Source: Candidatus Heimdallarchaeota archaeon LC_2 (GTDB taxonomy: Archaea > Asgardarchaeota > Heimdallarchaeia > Heimdallarchaeales > Kariarchaeaceae). From it: DNA of 22,851 bases. Where the stretch lies: assembly GCA_001940725.1 (NCBI GenBank), contig MDVR01000110.1, positions 1-22,851 on the forward strand, given 5' to 3'. Shown piece after piece: positions 1 through 6,935 of this stretch. Below the pieces are notes generated by a model. It was not told the origin of the DNA. It did not search any database and was given only the letters and a program-made list of their open reading frames with translations. Each line of letters begins with the position of its first letter. Position 1 is the first letter of the stretch. Both the position numbers and the translations under genes were made by a program.

Positions 1-394
1 AATTAGTTAATATATCATAGAAACAAAAAGAACCCCATCTATCAATAATTTTACCATCTGGGTTGATATACAATATTGTTACTCCTTCAAATTCTACTGG
101 TTTATTCGTGGGTTCAAACCCCCAAGCATTCCCTTTTTGTGTACCTGTGGCCTTATAACGAATCCATACTTCTGCATCAGTTGCGACAATATCTACTATT
201 TGATAAATTAAGTCTGGAAAAACATTTCTAAAATACTTGATTTCATGAATCACCTGTGCGGGTCCAGATTTTGGAATAAATATCCAAGTCGGATCGTATT
301 CAGGGTGTATTATTTCTTGAGCTATCTCAAAATTAGGTTCATTCCACATTTTTTCGTACCATAATTTACCAATTTGTATATTTCTCTTTTGCAT
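1..394 (-). CDS. SnoaL-like / NTF2-fold ester cyclase family protein (3' end cut by window)
   Basis: The minus strand reads open from an ATG at 394 to the window edge, giving 131 residues with no stop, so the C-terminus is missing. The order of segments matches the SnoaL-like polyketide cyclase/ester cyclase family: an N-terminal helix (KLWYEKMWNEPN), then FPDLIYQIVDIVATDAEVWIRYKATGT, then a PTNKPVEFEGVTILYI strand pair, then DGKIIDRWGSF near the C-terminus. The family has an NTF2-like cone fold of about 130-140 residues, so only a few residues should be lost. Members bind small hydrophobic substrates or have no known reaction; nothing here fixes the substrate. It is divergent from the winged-helix gene starting at 454, and a TTATAA box at 417-422 would place its transcript start at or next to the ATG, implying a leaderless mRNA. 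Confidence 0.75.
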   Translation of the reverse strand, partial: MQKRNIQIGKLWYEKMWNEPNFEIAQEIIHPEYDPTWIFIPKSGPAQVIHEIKYFRNVFPDLIYQIVDIVATDAEVWIRYKATGTQKGNAWGFEPTNKPVEFEGVTILYINPDGKIIDRWGSFCFYDILTN

Positions 395-416
395 AATGAA
401 AATGAATACCATCGAG

Positions 417-422
417 TTATAA
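417..422. promoter_or_regulatory. Symmetric TATA-like box between divergent genes
   Basis: The hexamer TTATAA lies about 26 nt from the ATG of the minus-strand gene (394) and about 32-37 nt from the ATG of the plus-strand gene (454). It is self-complementary, so TBP could serve both directions. This rests on spacing and composition only. Confidence 0.4.
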
Positions 423-453
423 TCCTTATTAATTGTGTAATTATGGAAAGCAT

Positions 454-696
454 ATGACTGAAAATATGCCACCAATGGACCATGAGGCTGAGTATATCGA
501 GATACTTGGAGTAATTAGAGAACATGGAGGCGAAATGGATTACAAAACACTTAATGAAATTCTTTCTGAAAGGTTTGAAGGAGTCCGATTGCGCTTAAAA
601 ACCATGAAAGATAAAAAACTGGTTGATTTTGAAGGTATGGTGCCTGGTTTTAGTGCCATGATTACCCTTGGGGAAAATGCAGATACAATAAAATAG
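454..696 (+). CDS. Small winged-helix DNA-binding protein
   Basis: This 80-residue protein has the helix pattern of a winged helix-turn-helix domain. YIEILGVIREHGGEMDYKTLNEILSERF gives helix 1, a short linker and helix 2. EGVRLRLKTMKDKKLVDFEGMVPGFSAMITL gives the recognition helix and the beta-hairpin wing ending in a TLG turn. Small proteins of this type are common archaeal transcription regulators. The reading frame extends upstream to a TTG at 433, but the TATA-like box at 417-422 predicts a transcript start near 443. I therefore chose the ATG at 454, which has GGAAAG just upstream. It is divergent from the SnoaL-like gene and could regulate that gene or itself, which is inference from position. 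No ligand-binding domain is present. Confidence 0.7.
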   Translation: MTENMPPMDHEAEYIEILGVIREHGGEMDYKTLNEILSERFEGVRLRLKTMKDKKLVDFEGMVPGFSAMITLGENADTIK

Positions 697-786
697 TTAT
701 TTAGTTATATTATAAAATTAATTTACACAAAGAATTAATAAACTATCAAAATTATAACCGCAACAATACATATTAAATATGTCTGT

Positions 787-1686
787 ATGTCTAATAAATC
801 TAATTATCTTATTTTTGTGAGAAAAATGACCGATAAAGTAAACAATAAAAAAATGAAATATGGTCTCTTAATGCCTCATGGTGGGCCGTCTCTTAACACT
901 CCTCAAAAGGTTACTAAATATGCAATAATAGCAGAACAATCAGGATGGGATGCATTTTTCATTTGGGACAGTATTAGTGCCCTCGCAGTGGACCCTTGGG
1001 TAACCCTTGCATCTATTGCGATGAGCACTAAAAAAATAAAAATTGGGGCCATGGTAACACCAGTCGCCAGACGAAGACCTTGGAAACTAGCTAAAGAAGG
1101 TGTATCTTTAGATCAACTCTCTCATGGCAGACTAATTTTTGGAGCAGGACTTGGTGATGACCCTGTTTTTGGTCCCTATGGTGAAGATACCGATAAAAAA
1201 GTGAGAGCAAAAAAATTGGATGAAGGGTTAGATATTCTTAATCAATTATGGAGTGGTGAAGCTGTGAATTTCGATGGTAAATACTTCAATATTACTGATA
1301 TTACTTATGACAGACCGGTACAAACTCCTCGCATTCCAATTTGGATTGGAGGTCTTTGGCCTAACAAACCACCTTTTAGAAGGGCAGCAAAATGGGATGG
1401 AATGATGCCTCACACTGTAAGATCTGTAAAAAGGGGAGAACGACTTGAAATTGAGGAAATAAAAGATATCATGAAATACATTGAAGAGCATAGAGAGGGA
1501 TCCATGGATGATTTCGAGATGGTAATGTTAAGTTATCTACCAAAAAATGAAGAGGATGCAATTAGTCTTGTAAGTAAATATCATGATGTTGGAGTTACAT
1601 GGTGGGTTGAAAGTGTACATGAATGGGGAGCTGAAAAAATAGAAGAAATAGAAGAAAGGATAAGAGAAGGTCCGCCGAGTTATTGA
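787..1686 (+). CDS. Luciferase-like (LLM class) flavin/F420-dependent oxidoreductase
   Basis: This protein has the TIM-barrel layout of the bacterial luciferase-like superfamily. The first strand is KYGLLMPHGG, followed by a helix and WDAFFIWDSI. Next come DPWVTLASIAMSTKKIKIGAMVTPVARRRPWKLAKEGVSLDQLSHGRLIFGAGLG, the most typical stretch of the family, and GEDTDKKVRAKKLDEGLDILNQLWSGEAVNFDGKYF. The strand RIPIWIGGLWPNKPPFRRAAKWDGMMPH closes the core. Members reduce or oxidise organic substrates using FMNH2 or, in archaea, coenzyme F420; the sequence does not settle the cofactor. Length is 299 residues from the ATG at 787, 286 from the ATG at 826, or 277 from the ATG at 853. Homologues usually begin at a position like 853, but an ATTATAAC box near 750 suits the 787 start. 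It converges on the M32 peptidase gene. Confidence 0.88.
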   Translation: MSNKSNYLIFVRKMTDKVNNKKMKYGLLMPHGGPSLNTPQKVTKYAIIAEQSGWDAFFIWDSISALAVDPWVTLASIAMSTKKIKIGAMVTPVARRRPWKLAKEGVSLDQLSHGRLIFGAGLGDDPVFGPYGEDTDKKVRAKKLDEGLDILNQLWSGEAVNFDGKYFNITDITYDRPVQTPRIPIWIGGLWPNKPPFRRAAKWDGMMPHTVRSVKRGERLEIEEIKDIMKYIEEHREGSMDDFEMVMLSYLPKNEEDAISLVSKYHDVGVTWWVESVHEWGAEKIEEIEERIREGPPSY

Positions 1687-1738
1687 TTAGTACAATACCC
1701 AATAAAATTAAATAATCATACCAAAACTGAATTAGATA

Positions 1739-3244
1739 TTAGAACATATTTTCATATTTAGCTGAAAGATAATTATGGAAATGGGTTGTTGTTAACTCCT
1801 CTCCAGTTACATTTTTAATTAAATCCAATGGATCAAACATAGCTCCGACTGAATAAATGTTATCTACAAAATAGTTGTATACAGGTGAAAAATCACCATT
1901 TCGAACTGAATCTGCCCAACCAGGATTTTGAGATACCATGTGACCATGTAATTGTGATCCCATAATATCACCAAGGGCATAGCCTTGGAAGTATGCCCAG
2001 TATACATTATACCAATGTAAGTCTTGAAGTACTCCACGTGTGTCGTCAGGAACTTCCACACCTAAATATTGTTCATATTTGTCATTCCAAACTTGTGGTA
2101 AATCTTTCAGCTCAACCTTTCCTGCAAATAATTCACGTTCGATCTCAAACCTAATAATAATATGAAGACCATATGTCACTTCATCTGCCTTCATACGACT
2201 TATTCCAGGTTCTACACGATTAATGACCTGATAAAATTGATCAAGTCCGATATCCGAAAATTTACCTTTTGTAACCTCTTGAAAAGTTGGATAATAATAT
2301 TCCCAGAATTCACGGGATTTACCAATTTTATTTTCAGTATATCTTGAATTACATTCACCAAGGCTTGGCCAATTGTAAGAATTAACAGGTAACCCATTCC
2401 ATTCCTGATTCCGATTCCAACCATGGATTCCATGTCCTACTTCATGTGAGGCACTGAAAAGTACCTTTTCCCATTTCTCATATTTTACCGTGACTCGAAT
2501 ATCTTTAGGCCCGCATCCAATTGTCAAAGGATGTTCAACTTCCCCGATTACTGCATGTTCATCGCTTTTACTCTTATACTTGAAAAATTCAACAGTAGTC
2601 TCGGCTAATTTTTGTTTTTGTTCTTTGGAAATTTCTCTTACCAAAAAGGATTTATCAAGCGATTCACTCTTTTCTGACATATTTTTTACCATAGGAACTA
2701 AAAATTTCCTATTTTCCTCAAAAATAGAACTTATTTTCGAAACAGAAAATCCATAATCTCGAGTAGAAATCAGAGCATCATATGGATCATCCAATCCATA
2801 TAGCTCTGCTAATTTTACCGCAACTTGATTATTTAAATCAAACAGCTTCTCCAGATCTGGAAGAACAAGTGAAAATTGATTCTTTGATTTTGCTCGTTTC
2901 CATATTTCGTTGGTTTTCTTGGATTGTCCCATTAATTTACTCATTAGATCTGGAGGAAGTTTCTGTCTGCGTAAGAATTCTCTATTTATTAGCTCAAGAT
3001 TTCTTTTCTCAAAATCATTTAGAGTTTCATCTTTTAAATTACTTTGCAACAAATCTCCAAATTCTTTACTTCCCCACGTTTTTTGCTTGAGGTCGTTTAG
3101 AAATATTACTTGTTTGGTTCTGTGTTCTACACCATTGTAGGGGAGGGTTGTTTCAGAATCCCAGTTAAGAACTCCCTCCAAAGATCCAATCATTGCCAAT
3201 TCTTTGAATTTACTCATGAGAGAATCATAAAACGCAGATGACAT
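1739..3244 (-). CDS. Metallocarboxypeptidase, M32 family (thermostable carboxypeptidase 1)
   Basis: This cytosolic zinc carboxypeptidase removes C-terminal residues from peptides. The zinc site HEVGH is at residues 267-271 of the 501-residue product, and a glutamate follows 30 residues after the first histidine (GEC motif). That is the spacing of the three ligands in the Pyrococcus furiosus enzyme (His269, His273, Glu299). Other family motifs are DIRVT (about 30 residues before HEVGH) and GVLQDLHW in the C-terminal third. Two motifs are altered: HPF reads HPL, and HES(Q) reads GEC(N), keeping the glutamate. Length fits the family (about 500). An in-frame start exists at 3262, but TTATAG at 3273-3278 predicts transcription from about 3249, so the ATG at 3244 is preferred, nearly leaderless. 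The gene is divergent from the RNA at 3328-3680. Confidence 0.93.
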   Translation of the reverse strand: MSSAFYDSLMSKFKELAMIGSLEGVLNWDSETTLPYNGVEHRTKQVIFLNDLKQKTWGSKEFGDLLQSNLKDETLNDFEKRNLELINREFLRRQKLPPDLMSKLMGQSKKTNEIWKRAKSKNQFSLVLPDLEKLFDLNNQVAVKLAELYGLDDPYDALISTRDYGFSVSKISSIFEENRKFLVPMVKNMSEKSESLDKSFLVREISKEQKQKLAETTVEFFKYKSKSDEHAVIGEVEHPLTIGCGPKDIRVTVKYEKWEKVLFSASHEVGHGIHGWNRNQEWNGLPVNSYNWPSLGECNSRYTENKIGKSREFWEYYYPTFQEVTKGKFSDIGLDQFYQVINRVEPGISRMKADEVTYGLHIIIRFEIERELFAGKVELKDLPQVWNDKYEQYLGVEVPDDTRGVLQDLHWYNVYWAYFQGYALGDIMGSQLHGHMVSQNPGWADSVRNGDFSPVYNYFVDNIYSVGAMFDPLDLIKNVTGEELTTTHFHNYLSAKYENMF

Positions 3245-3297
3245 GATATTATTTGTATACACAAACCATTACTTATAGCTATTCTGATCTTCAGTCC

Positions 3298-3305
3298 TTT
3301 AAATA
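3298..3305 (+). promoter_or_regulatory. TATA box of the RNase P RNA candidate
   Basis: The octamer TTTAAATA flanked by C residues fits an archaeal TATA box. It predicts a transcript start near 3327, about 20 nt before the first paired bases of the RNA. Confidence 0.55.
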
Positions 3306-3327
3306 CCTAACTGACAATTCATAACTA

Positions 3328-3680
3328 ATACAATCCAAGGATTGTCAAATTGAACTTACTACCTTTGGAACTAAAGGTGTAAGAGGACTAGGTAAGCATC
3401 CACCTGTAGCTTCTTTCTATCAATGAAAGGAGACCGGAAAAGTTGGAAAAGTACCAAAACGTCATAATGGCTGTCCTACCCTGTCTTTGTTTTAGTATGA
3501 AAAATCAAAGGTACAGGAATGCTGGTACTCAGTCCACGGACTGAAAATGGTCTGCCAGTGGTTAAATATCACGGAAACACTGCCTTTGTTGACCCCTGTA
3601 GGGATAGAAGCAGAAGGACGCACCGTTTTTGATATAAGAACAGAACCTAATTGAATATGTTCTTTCAACTTGAAAGAAAG
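3328..3680 (+). ncRNA. rnpB: RNase P RNA (candidate)
   Basis: This non-coding stretch folds and reads like the catalytic RNA that trims 5' leaders from pre-tRNA. Outer helix P1: CAAATTGAA (3346-3354) pairs with TTCAACTTG (3664-3672), 8 of 9 pairs. A P3-like hairpin spans 3355-3383: CTTAC/GTAAG plus ACCTTT/AAAGGT around GGAACT, with one bulged T. The 5' core GAGGACTAGGT (3383-3393) resembles the universal GAGGAAAGTCC region. The 3' core AACAGAACCTAATT (3639-3652) resembles ACAGAACCCGGCTT. The two would form helix P4, GACTAGGT (3386-3393) with ACCTAATT (3645-3652), 7 of 8 pairs counting a G-U. The stretch GTGGTTAAATATCACGGAAAC resembles GTGGCACGGTAAAC of the bacterial RNA. Ends are approximate. 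SRP RNA was considered, but no GGAAG-type helix 8 was found. Confidence 0.72.
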
Positions 3681-3872
3681 TATGATGGTGACATCAGATT
3701 TAGGGTTGCAGAACGTGATTTGTTATATACTGATCGAGTGTATATACAATAAAGATCATAGAGAACAATTCGTAGTAATTTTATATCTTCTCTCGAACGA
3801 GGAAGAAAAAAGTATCAATGGATTAAAAAAATTTAGATTATTTTTATTCTATTACGGAAAATTATTCAATAG

Positions 3873-3883
3873 ATATTTAATAA
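3873..3883 (+). promoter_or_regulatory. TATA box of the HAD-aldolase gene
   Basis: TATTTAATA lies centred about 26 nt upstream of the GTG at 3903. Transcription would start at the start codon, giving a leaderless mRNA. This supports the GTG start. Confidence 0.5.
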
Positions 3884-3902
3884 TCGAGACTGTATAATTA
3901 TT

Positions 3903-5270
3903 GTGGCAGATAGACTAACAATATTTTTTGATCTTGATGGCACGCTATTTTCATACAATGAAGGCCATACTGCCGGATTACAAGGAGCATTCACATATTG
4001 GTCGGAATTGACTGGTGACAGCTACAACGCTTTTATTAACAAATATCAGAAAAGCCGAAAAACTGTAAAACGATTTCTTGCTGGTACAGTGGGTAGTCAT
4101 TCGAGGGCATTATATTTTCAAGGAATGGTTGAAGAAAATTTCAAAACATCACTACCTTATCATATTGCTGAATTAACCCAACTGTACTGGCAATCGTTTA
4201 TTGATAACATTACTCCATTTCCAGGTGTAGAGGAAACTCTTACAAAGCTCAAAGAACAAGGTTATCAATTAGCAATCATTACTAATATGTCCTCAGAAAT
4301 CCAATTCAGAAAATTACACAAATTAAATCTAGATAATTATTTTGAAGCTGTAATTACTTCAGAAGAAGTTGGACAAGAAAAGCCTCATCCACATATCTAT
4401 CTTCATGCAGTTGATAGATTGAATGTGAAATTGTCTAATTGTGTTATGGTTGGAGATGATTTTAACAATGATATAGAGGTGGCTGAATTCATAGGTATGA
4501 AAGGAATATTGATTGCAATTGAGGATGATCATCTTGAAATTGAATCTCAAAAAATTACTGATTTCTCACAATTATTTGAGATCACTAACAAATTGAAAAA
4601 AGAGCCACTTGAAGGAGTTATTAAGTACAAATTGTCGCATAGAAATTCAAACATGAATATAGATGAAAATGAATTTAATTTGCTAATAGAACTTCGTGAT
4701 GAATTGTGGAGGCTTCATTTAATTGGTGTTTATCCCCATGACCATTATTTGACTCCCGATGTTGGTTTCGGGAATGTGAGTGAAAGGTATACCAAAAATG
4801 GTCAATTTATTATATCAGGATCACAAACTGGGGATCTTGAAAAAACTTCAGTGGAACAATATGCATTAGTAATGGACTATAACATTGAAGAAAATAGCCT
4901 GATTTCTAAAGGTCTAGTTGAAGCATCCTCTGAAAGTCTCACTCATGCGGCAATTTACTCTTTTGCACCTGAGGTCGCATGTGTTATTCATGTCCATAAC
5001 AAAGATATGTGGGAAAATTATAAGAAATTGGCAATGTCAACAACCCCTGAGAATGTTCAATATGGGACTCCAGAGATGGCAAAGGCAATTCAAGAAGTGT
5101 ATCTACAAAAACCAGTATTGGAAAGTCCGATATGCATGTTGGGGCACATCGAGGGATTACTAACATGGGGAAAAACAAAGAAAGAAGCTTTACAATTGTA
5201 TCAAAATGCTATAATGGAATTAGAAAAGATTGAACTCCAGCCTATCAATGATCCAGAAAGGATCTTGTGA
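3903..5270 (+). CDS. HAD-family phosphatase fused to class II aldolase/adducin domain
   Basis: Two complete enzymes lie on one 455-residue chain. Residues 1-235 are a HAD-IA phosphatase: nucleophile motif DLDGT (Asp10, Asp12), a helical cap, Thr127-Asn128 (motif II), Lys160 in EKPHP (motif III) and GDDFNND (184-190, motif IV). Residues about 255-450 are a class II aldolase domain: GFGNVSER and SGSQTG for phosphate binding, Glu344 in SSES as the likely acid/base, zinc ligands His363 and His365 in the HVH motif, and His415 in LGHIEGLLTWG. Both active sites look intact. Class II aldolases cleave or dehydrate phosphorylated sugars, and a fused phosphatase could remove the phosphate in the next step. 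The layout recalls the MtnB-MtnC pair of methionine salvage, but this HAD resembles YjjG/phosphoglycolate-type enzymes more than MtnC, so I leave the substrate open. The start is GTG at 3903. The gene converges on the GH114-like gene 21 bp downstream. Confidence 0.87.
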   Translation: MADRLTIFFDLDGTLFSYNEGHTAGLQGAFTYWSELTGDSYNAFINKYQKSRKTVKRFLAGTVGSHSRALYFQGMVEENFKTSLPYHIAELTQLYWQSFIDNITPFPGVEETLTKLKEQGYQLAIITNMSSEIQFRKLHKLNLDNYFEAVITSEEVGQEKPHPHIYLHAVDRLNVKLSNCVMVGDDFNNDIEVAEFIGMKGILIAIEDDHLEIESQKITDFSQLFEITNKLKKEPLEGVIKYKLSHRNSNMNIDENEFNLLIELRDELWRLHLIGVYPHDHYLTPDVGFGNVSERYTKNGQFIISGSQTGDLEKTSVEQYALVMDYNIEENSLISKGLVEASSESLTHAAIYSFAPEVACVIHVHNKDMWENYKKLAMSTTPENVQYGTPEMAKAIQEVYLQKPVLESPICMLGHIEGLLTWGKTKKEALQLYQNAIMELEKIELQPINDPERIL

Positions 5271-5291
5271 TTGTTAGATTGAACTTATACA

Positions 5292-6230
5292 TTATTGTTT
5301 TCTGTTTATATAAATTGCAATAATTGGAATAATTGCTAAACCCAAAAAATAAAAATTTGTACTATCTTCAGTTAATAAATTTGGACCTAAATGATCTAGG
5401 TCTACATCAGTTGCAAGGGATAAATAACCCTTTGCAGATGCACTCGAAGTTGCAAATTCAATTAGATCCTCACTGCTTGCATAATCCACAACCATTACTA
5501 TCTTTCCAACATCAAGAAACTGGTCAAGATATCCTTCAATTTCGATTGTCTCGTCAACATCCCTTTTTTCATTTGTAGCTATTACATATACCTCCTCTCT
5601 TGCTATACCATCAACTATTTGCAAATACCTATCATTAACAATTGTCTCACCATTTTGGGGAATTATCATGAATTCTGAGACTTGTGCTCGAGTGAAATTG
5701 GAAATTCCTTCAACAAAATCAATCATCAATGTGTCCGAATTAGTCACTGTATTCTCATAGAACTCGTAAGCATCTATAATATCTAGGTATATTCCATCGA
5801 ATCCAATATCAAGAATTTTTTGGAGATATACTTTAATTATCTCCTGCCATTCAGCAATCCAATATTTTACTTTGTAATTACCAGGCCAAGCAGGATTCGA
5901 CTCATCCAACCACTCAGGTGAAGATTCTAGCCAATTTGGATCCCAATAAAATCGATAATCCTCTGCTTCTCCAATGCTAATGTAACTTAGAATCTTTCTA
6001 CCTTCCTTTCCTGTTCGTATTGTTTCAATTTCTGTTGATGTAAATTGTTCATCATCAGTTCCGTCTTTTGAATAATCCAAGACCAATATATCATAATCCG
6101 ATAGTCTAAGGTCATCTAAATCATAATTTTGGAGTTGATAACCCCAAGAGGAAAAATTACTACTCGCGATACTGCTTGTGGTCGATACAAACAATAAAAA
6201 TAGAATTACAAATTGTTTTATCTTTTTCAT
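5292..6230 (-). CDS. Secreted GH114-like (TM1410/MJ1477-type) glycosidase with C-terminal anchor
   Basis: This 312-residue exported protein starts MKKIKQFVILFLLFVSTTSS, a signal peptide. The frame runs upstream to 6293, but the signal peptide argues for the ATG at 6230. The body matches the GH114/TM1410 TIM-barrel family (endo-alpha-1,4-polygalactosaminidase and relatives): SSWGYQLQNYD, then YDILVLDYSKDG, RKILSYISIGEAEDYRFYW, WLDESNPAWPGNYKVKYW, and GFDGIYLDIIDAYEF, with Asp150 in the conserved LD that is the probable catalytic residue. The C-terminus is a hydrophobic helix FYFLGLAIIPIIAIYI followed by NRKQ, which would anchor it to the outer face of the membrane. The likely role is cutting amino-sugar polymers of the cell surface or of other organisms; the substrate is not shown. 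Some homologues are misnamed cysteinyl-tRNA synthetase-related in databases. Confidence 0.82.
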   Translation of the reverse strand: MKKIKQFVILFLLFVSTTSSIASSNFSSWGYQLQNYDLDDLRLSDYDILVLDYSKDGTDDEQFTSTEIETIRTGKEGRKILSYISIGEAEDYRFYWDPNWLESSPEWLDESNPAWPGNYKVKYWIAEWQEIIKVYLQKILDIGFDGIYLDIIDAYEFYENTVTNSDTLMIDFVEGISNFTRAQVSEFMIIPQNGETIVNDRYLQIVDGIAREEVYVIATNEKRDVDETIEIEGYLDQFLDVGKIVMVVDYASSEDLIEFATSSASAKGYLSLATDVDLDHLGPNLLTEDSTNFYFLGLAIIPIIAIYINRKQ

Positions 6231-6475
6231 TAAAACTATCGTAAATTTATAACTTATAATAATCTCTTCTTTATAATTAAATTCTATAAACAATTCTTTT
6301 TATTATCCTTTGGATTCTTTTCTCAAATGAGTTTCCAGAATCTTTCTCGTTACCCATTGAAATTGATATTACAAGTTAACTATATTTGTAGGTAGTAGCT
6401 AATTAGCTACTACGGAATTTAGTAAAAAATCCTTTTAAATTAGAGTAATAAATATTAATTGTCAAAAAATAAATA

Positions 6476-6871
6476 GTGAGAAATATGGTTGAATATTTAG
6501 CAGGTTTTGTTGGTACTGTCGTAATGACAATGATGATACTCTTTGGAGATAGAATGGGTCTAATGCCCCCACAATCACAATATCGATTAATAGTAGACGG
6601 TATGGGAGGAAAAATGAATGAGATGATGGGGGTTCCCAAAGAAATGGCATGGGCTGTTCACTTCGGTATTGGAACTATTCTACATCCAGTTTTAATTGAC
6701 ATATTGGATCTCAGTTTTGCATCAGAAATCGTCTACGCACTTGTATTTGCAGGAGTAATGATTATGATGCTTAGTTTCATGGGTGCTCCAAGTGAATGGA
6801 AGTCTAAGATGAGTATGGGAATCATAATGGCTCATCTCGCATATGTGATCATTTTTGAGTTATTAATTTAG
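6476..6871 (+). CDS. Small four-helix integral membrane protein
   Basis: This 131-residue hydrophobic protein has about four membrane segments: residues 4-23 (VEYLAGFVGTVVMTMMILFG), about 58-77 (AWAVHFGIGTILHPVLIDIL), about 82-103 (ASEIVYALVFAGVMIMMLSF) and about 113-130. A soluble loop between segments 1 and 2 holds GKMNEMMGVPKEM. The pattern resembles small uncharacterised membrane proteins of the DUF1440/DUF6789 sort, but I cannot assign a family or function. The reading frame opens at GTG 6476, and ATG 6485 is an equal alternative. TAATAAATATTAAT at about 6446-6459 would set the transcript start close to either, so the mRNA is probably leaderless. It converges on the enoyl reductase gene with a 64-bp gap. 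Confidence 0.7.
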   Translation: MRNMVEYLAGFVGTVVMTMMILFGDRMGLMPPQSQYRLIVDGMGGKMNEMMGVPKEMAWAVHFGIGTILHPVLIDILDLSFASEIVYALVFAGVMIMMLSFMGAPSEWKSKMSMGIIMAHLAYVIIFELLI

Positions 6872-6935
6872 GTTTATTCCTGAAAAACAATTGTTAATCT
6901 ATTGTAATTAAAAATACTAAAGACATATTATTAAC

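Noticed and set aside
3328..3680. SRP RNA as an alternative identity for the structured RNA
   Set aside because: No GGAAG/GNAR helix-8 motif or UGUAA Alu-domain motif in the right places; the RNase P core similarities fit better.
3670..3897. 75-codon plus-strand frame downstream of the RNA candidate
   Set aside because: It starts inside the 3' strand of the RNA's P1 helix, has unusual composition and no recognisable domain; chance frame in AT-rich DNA.
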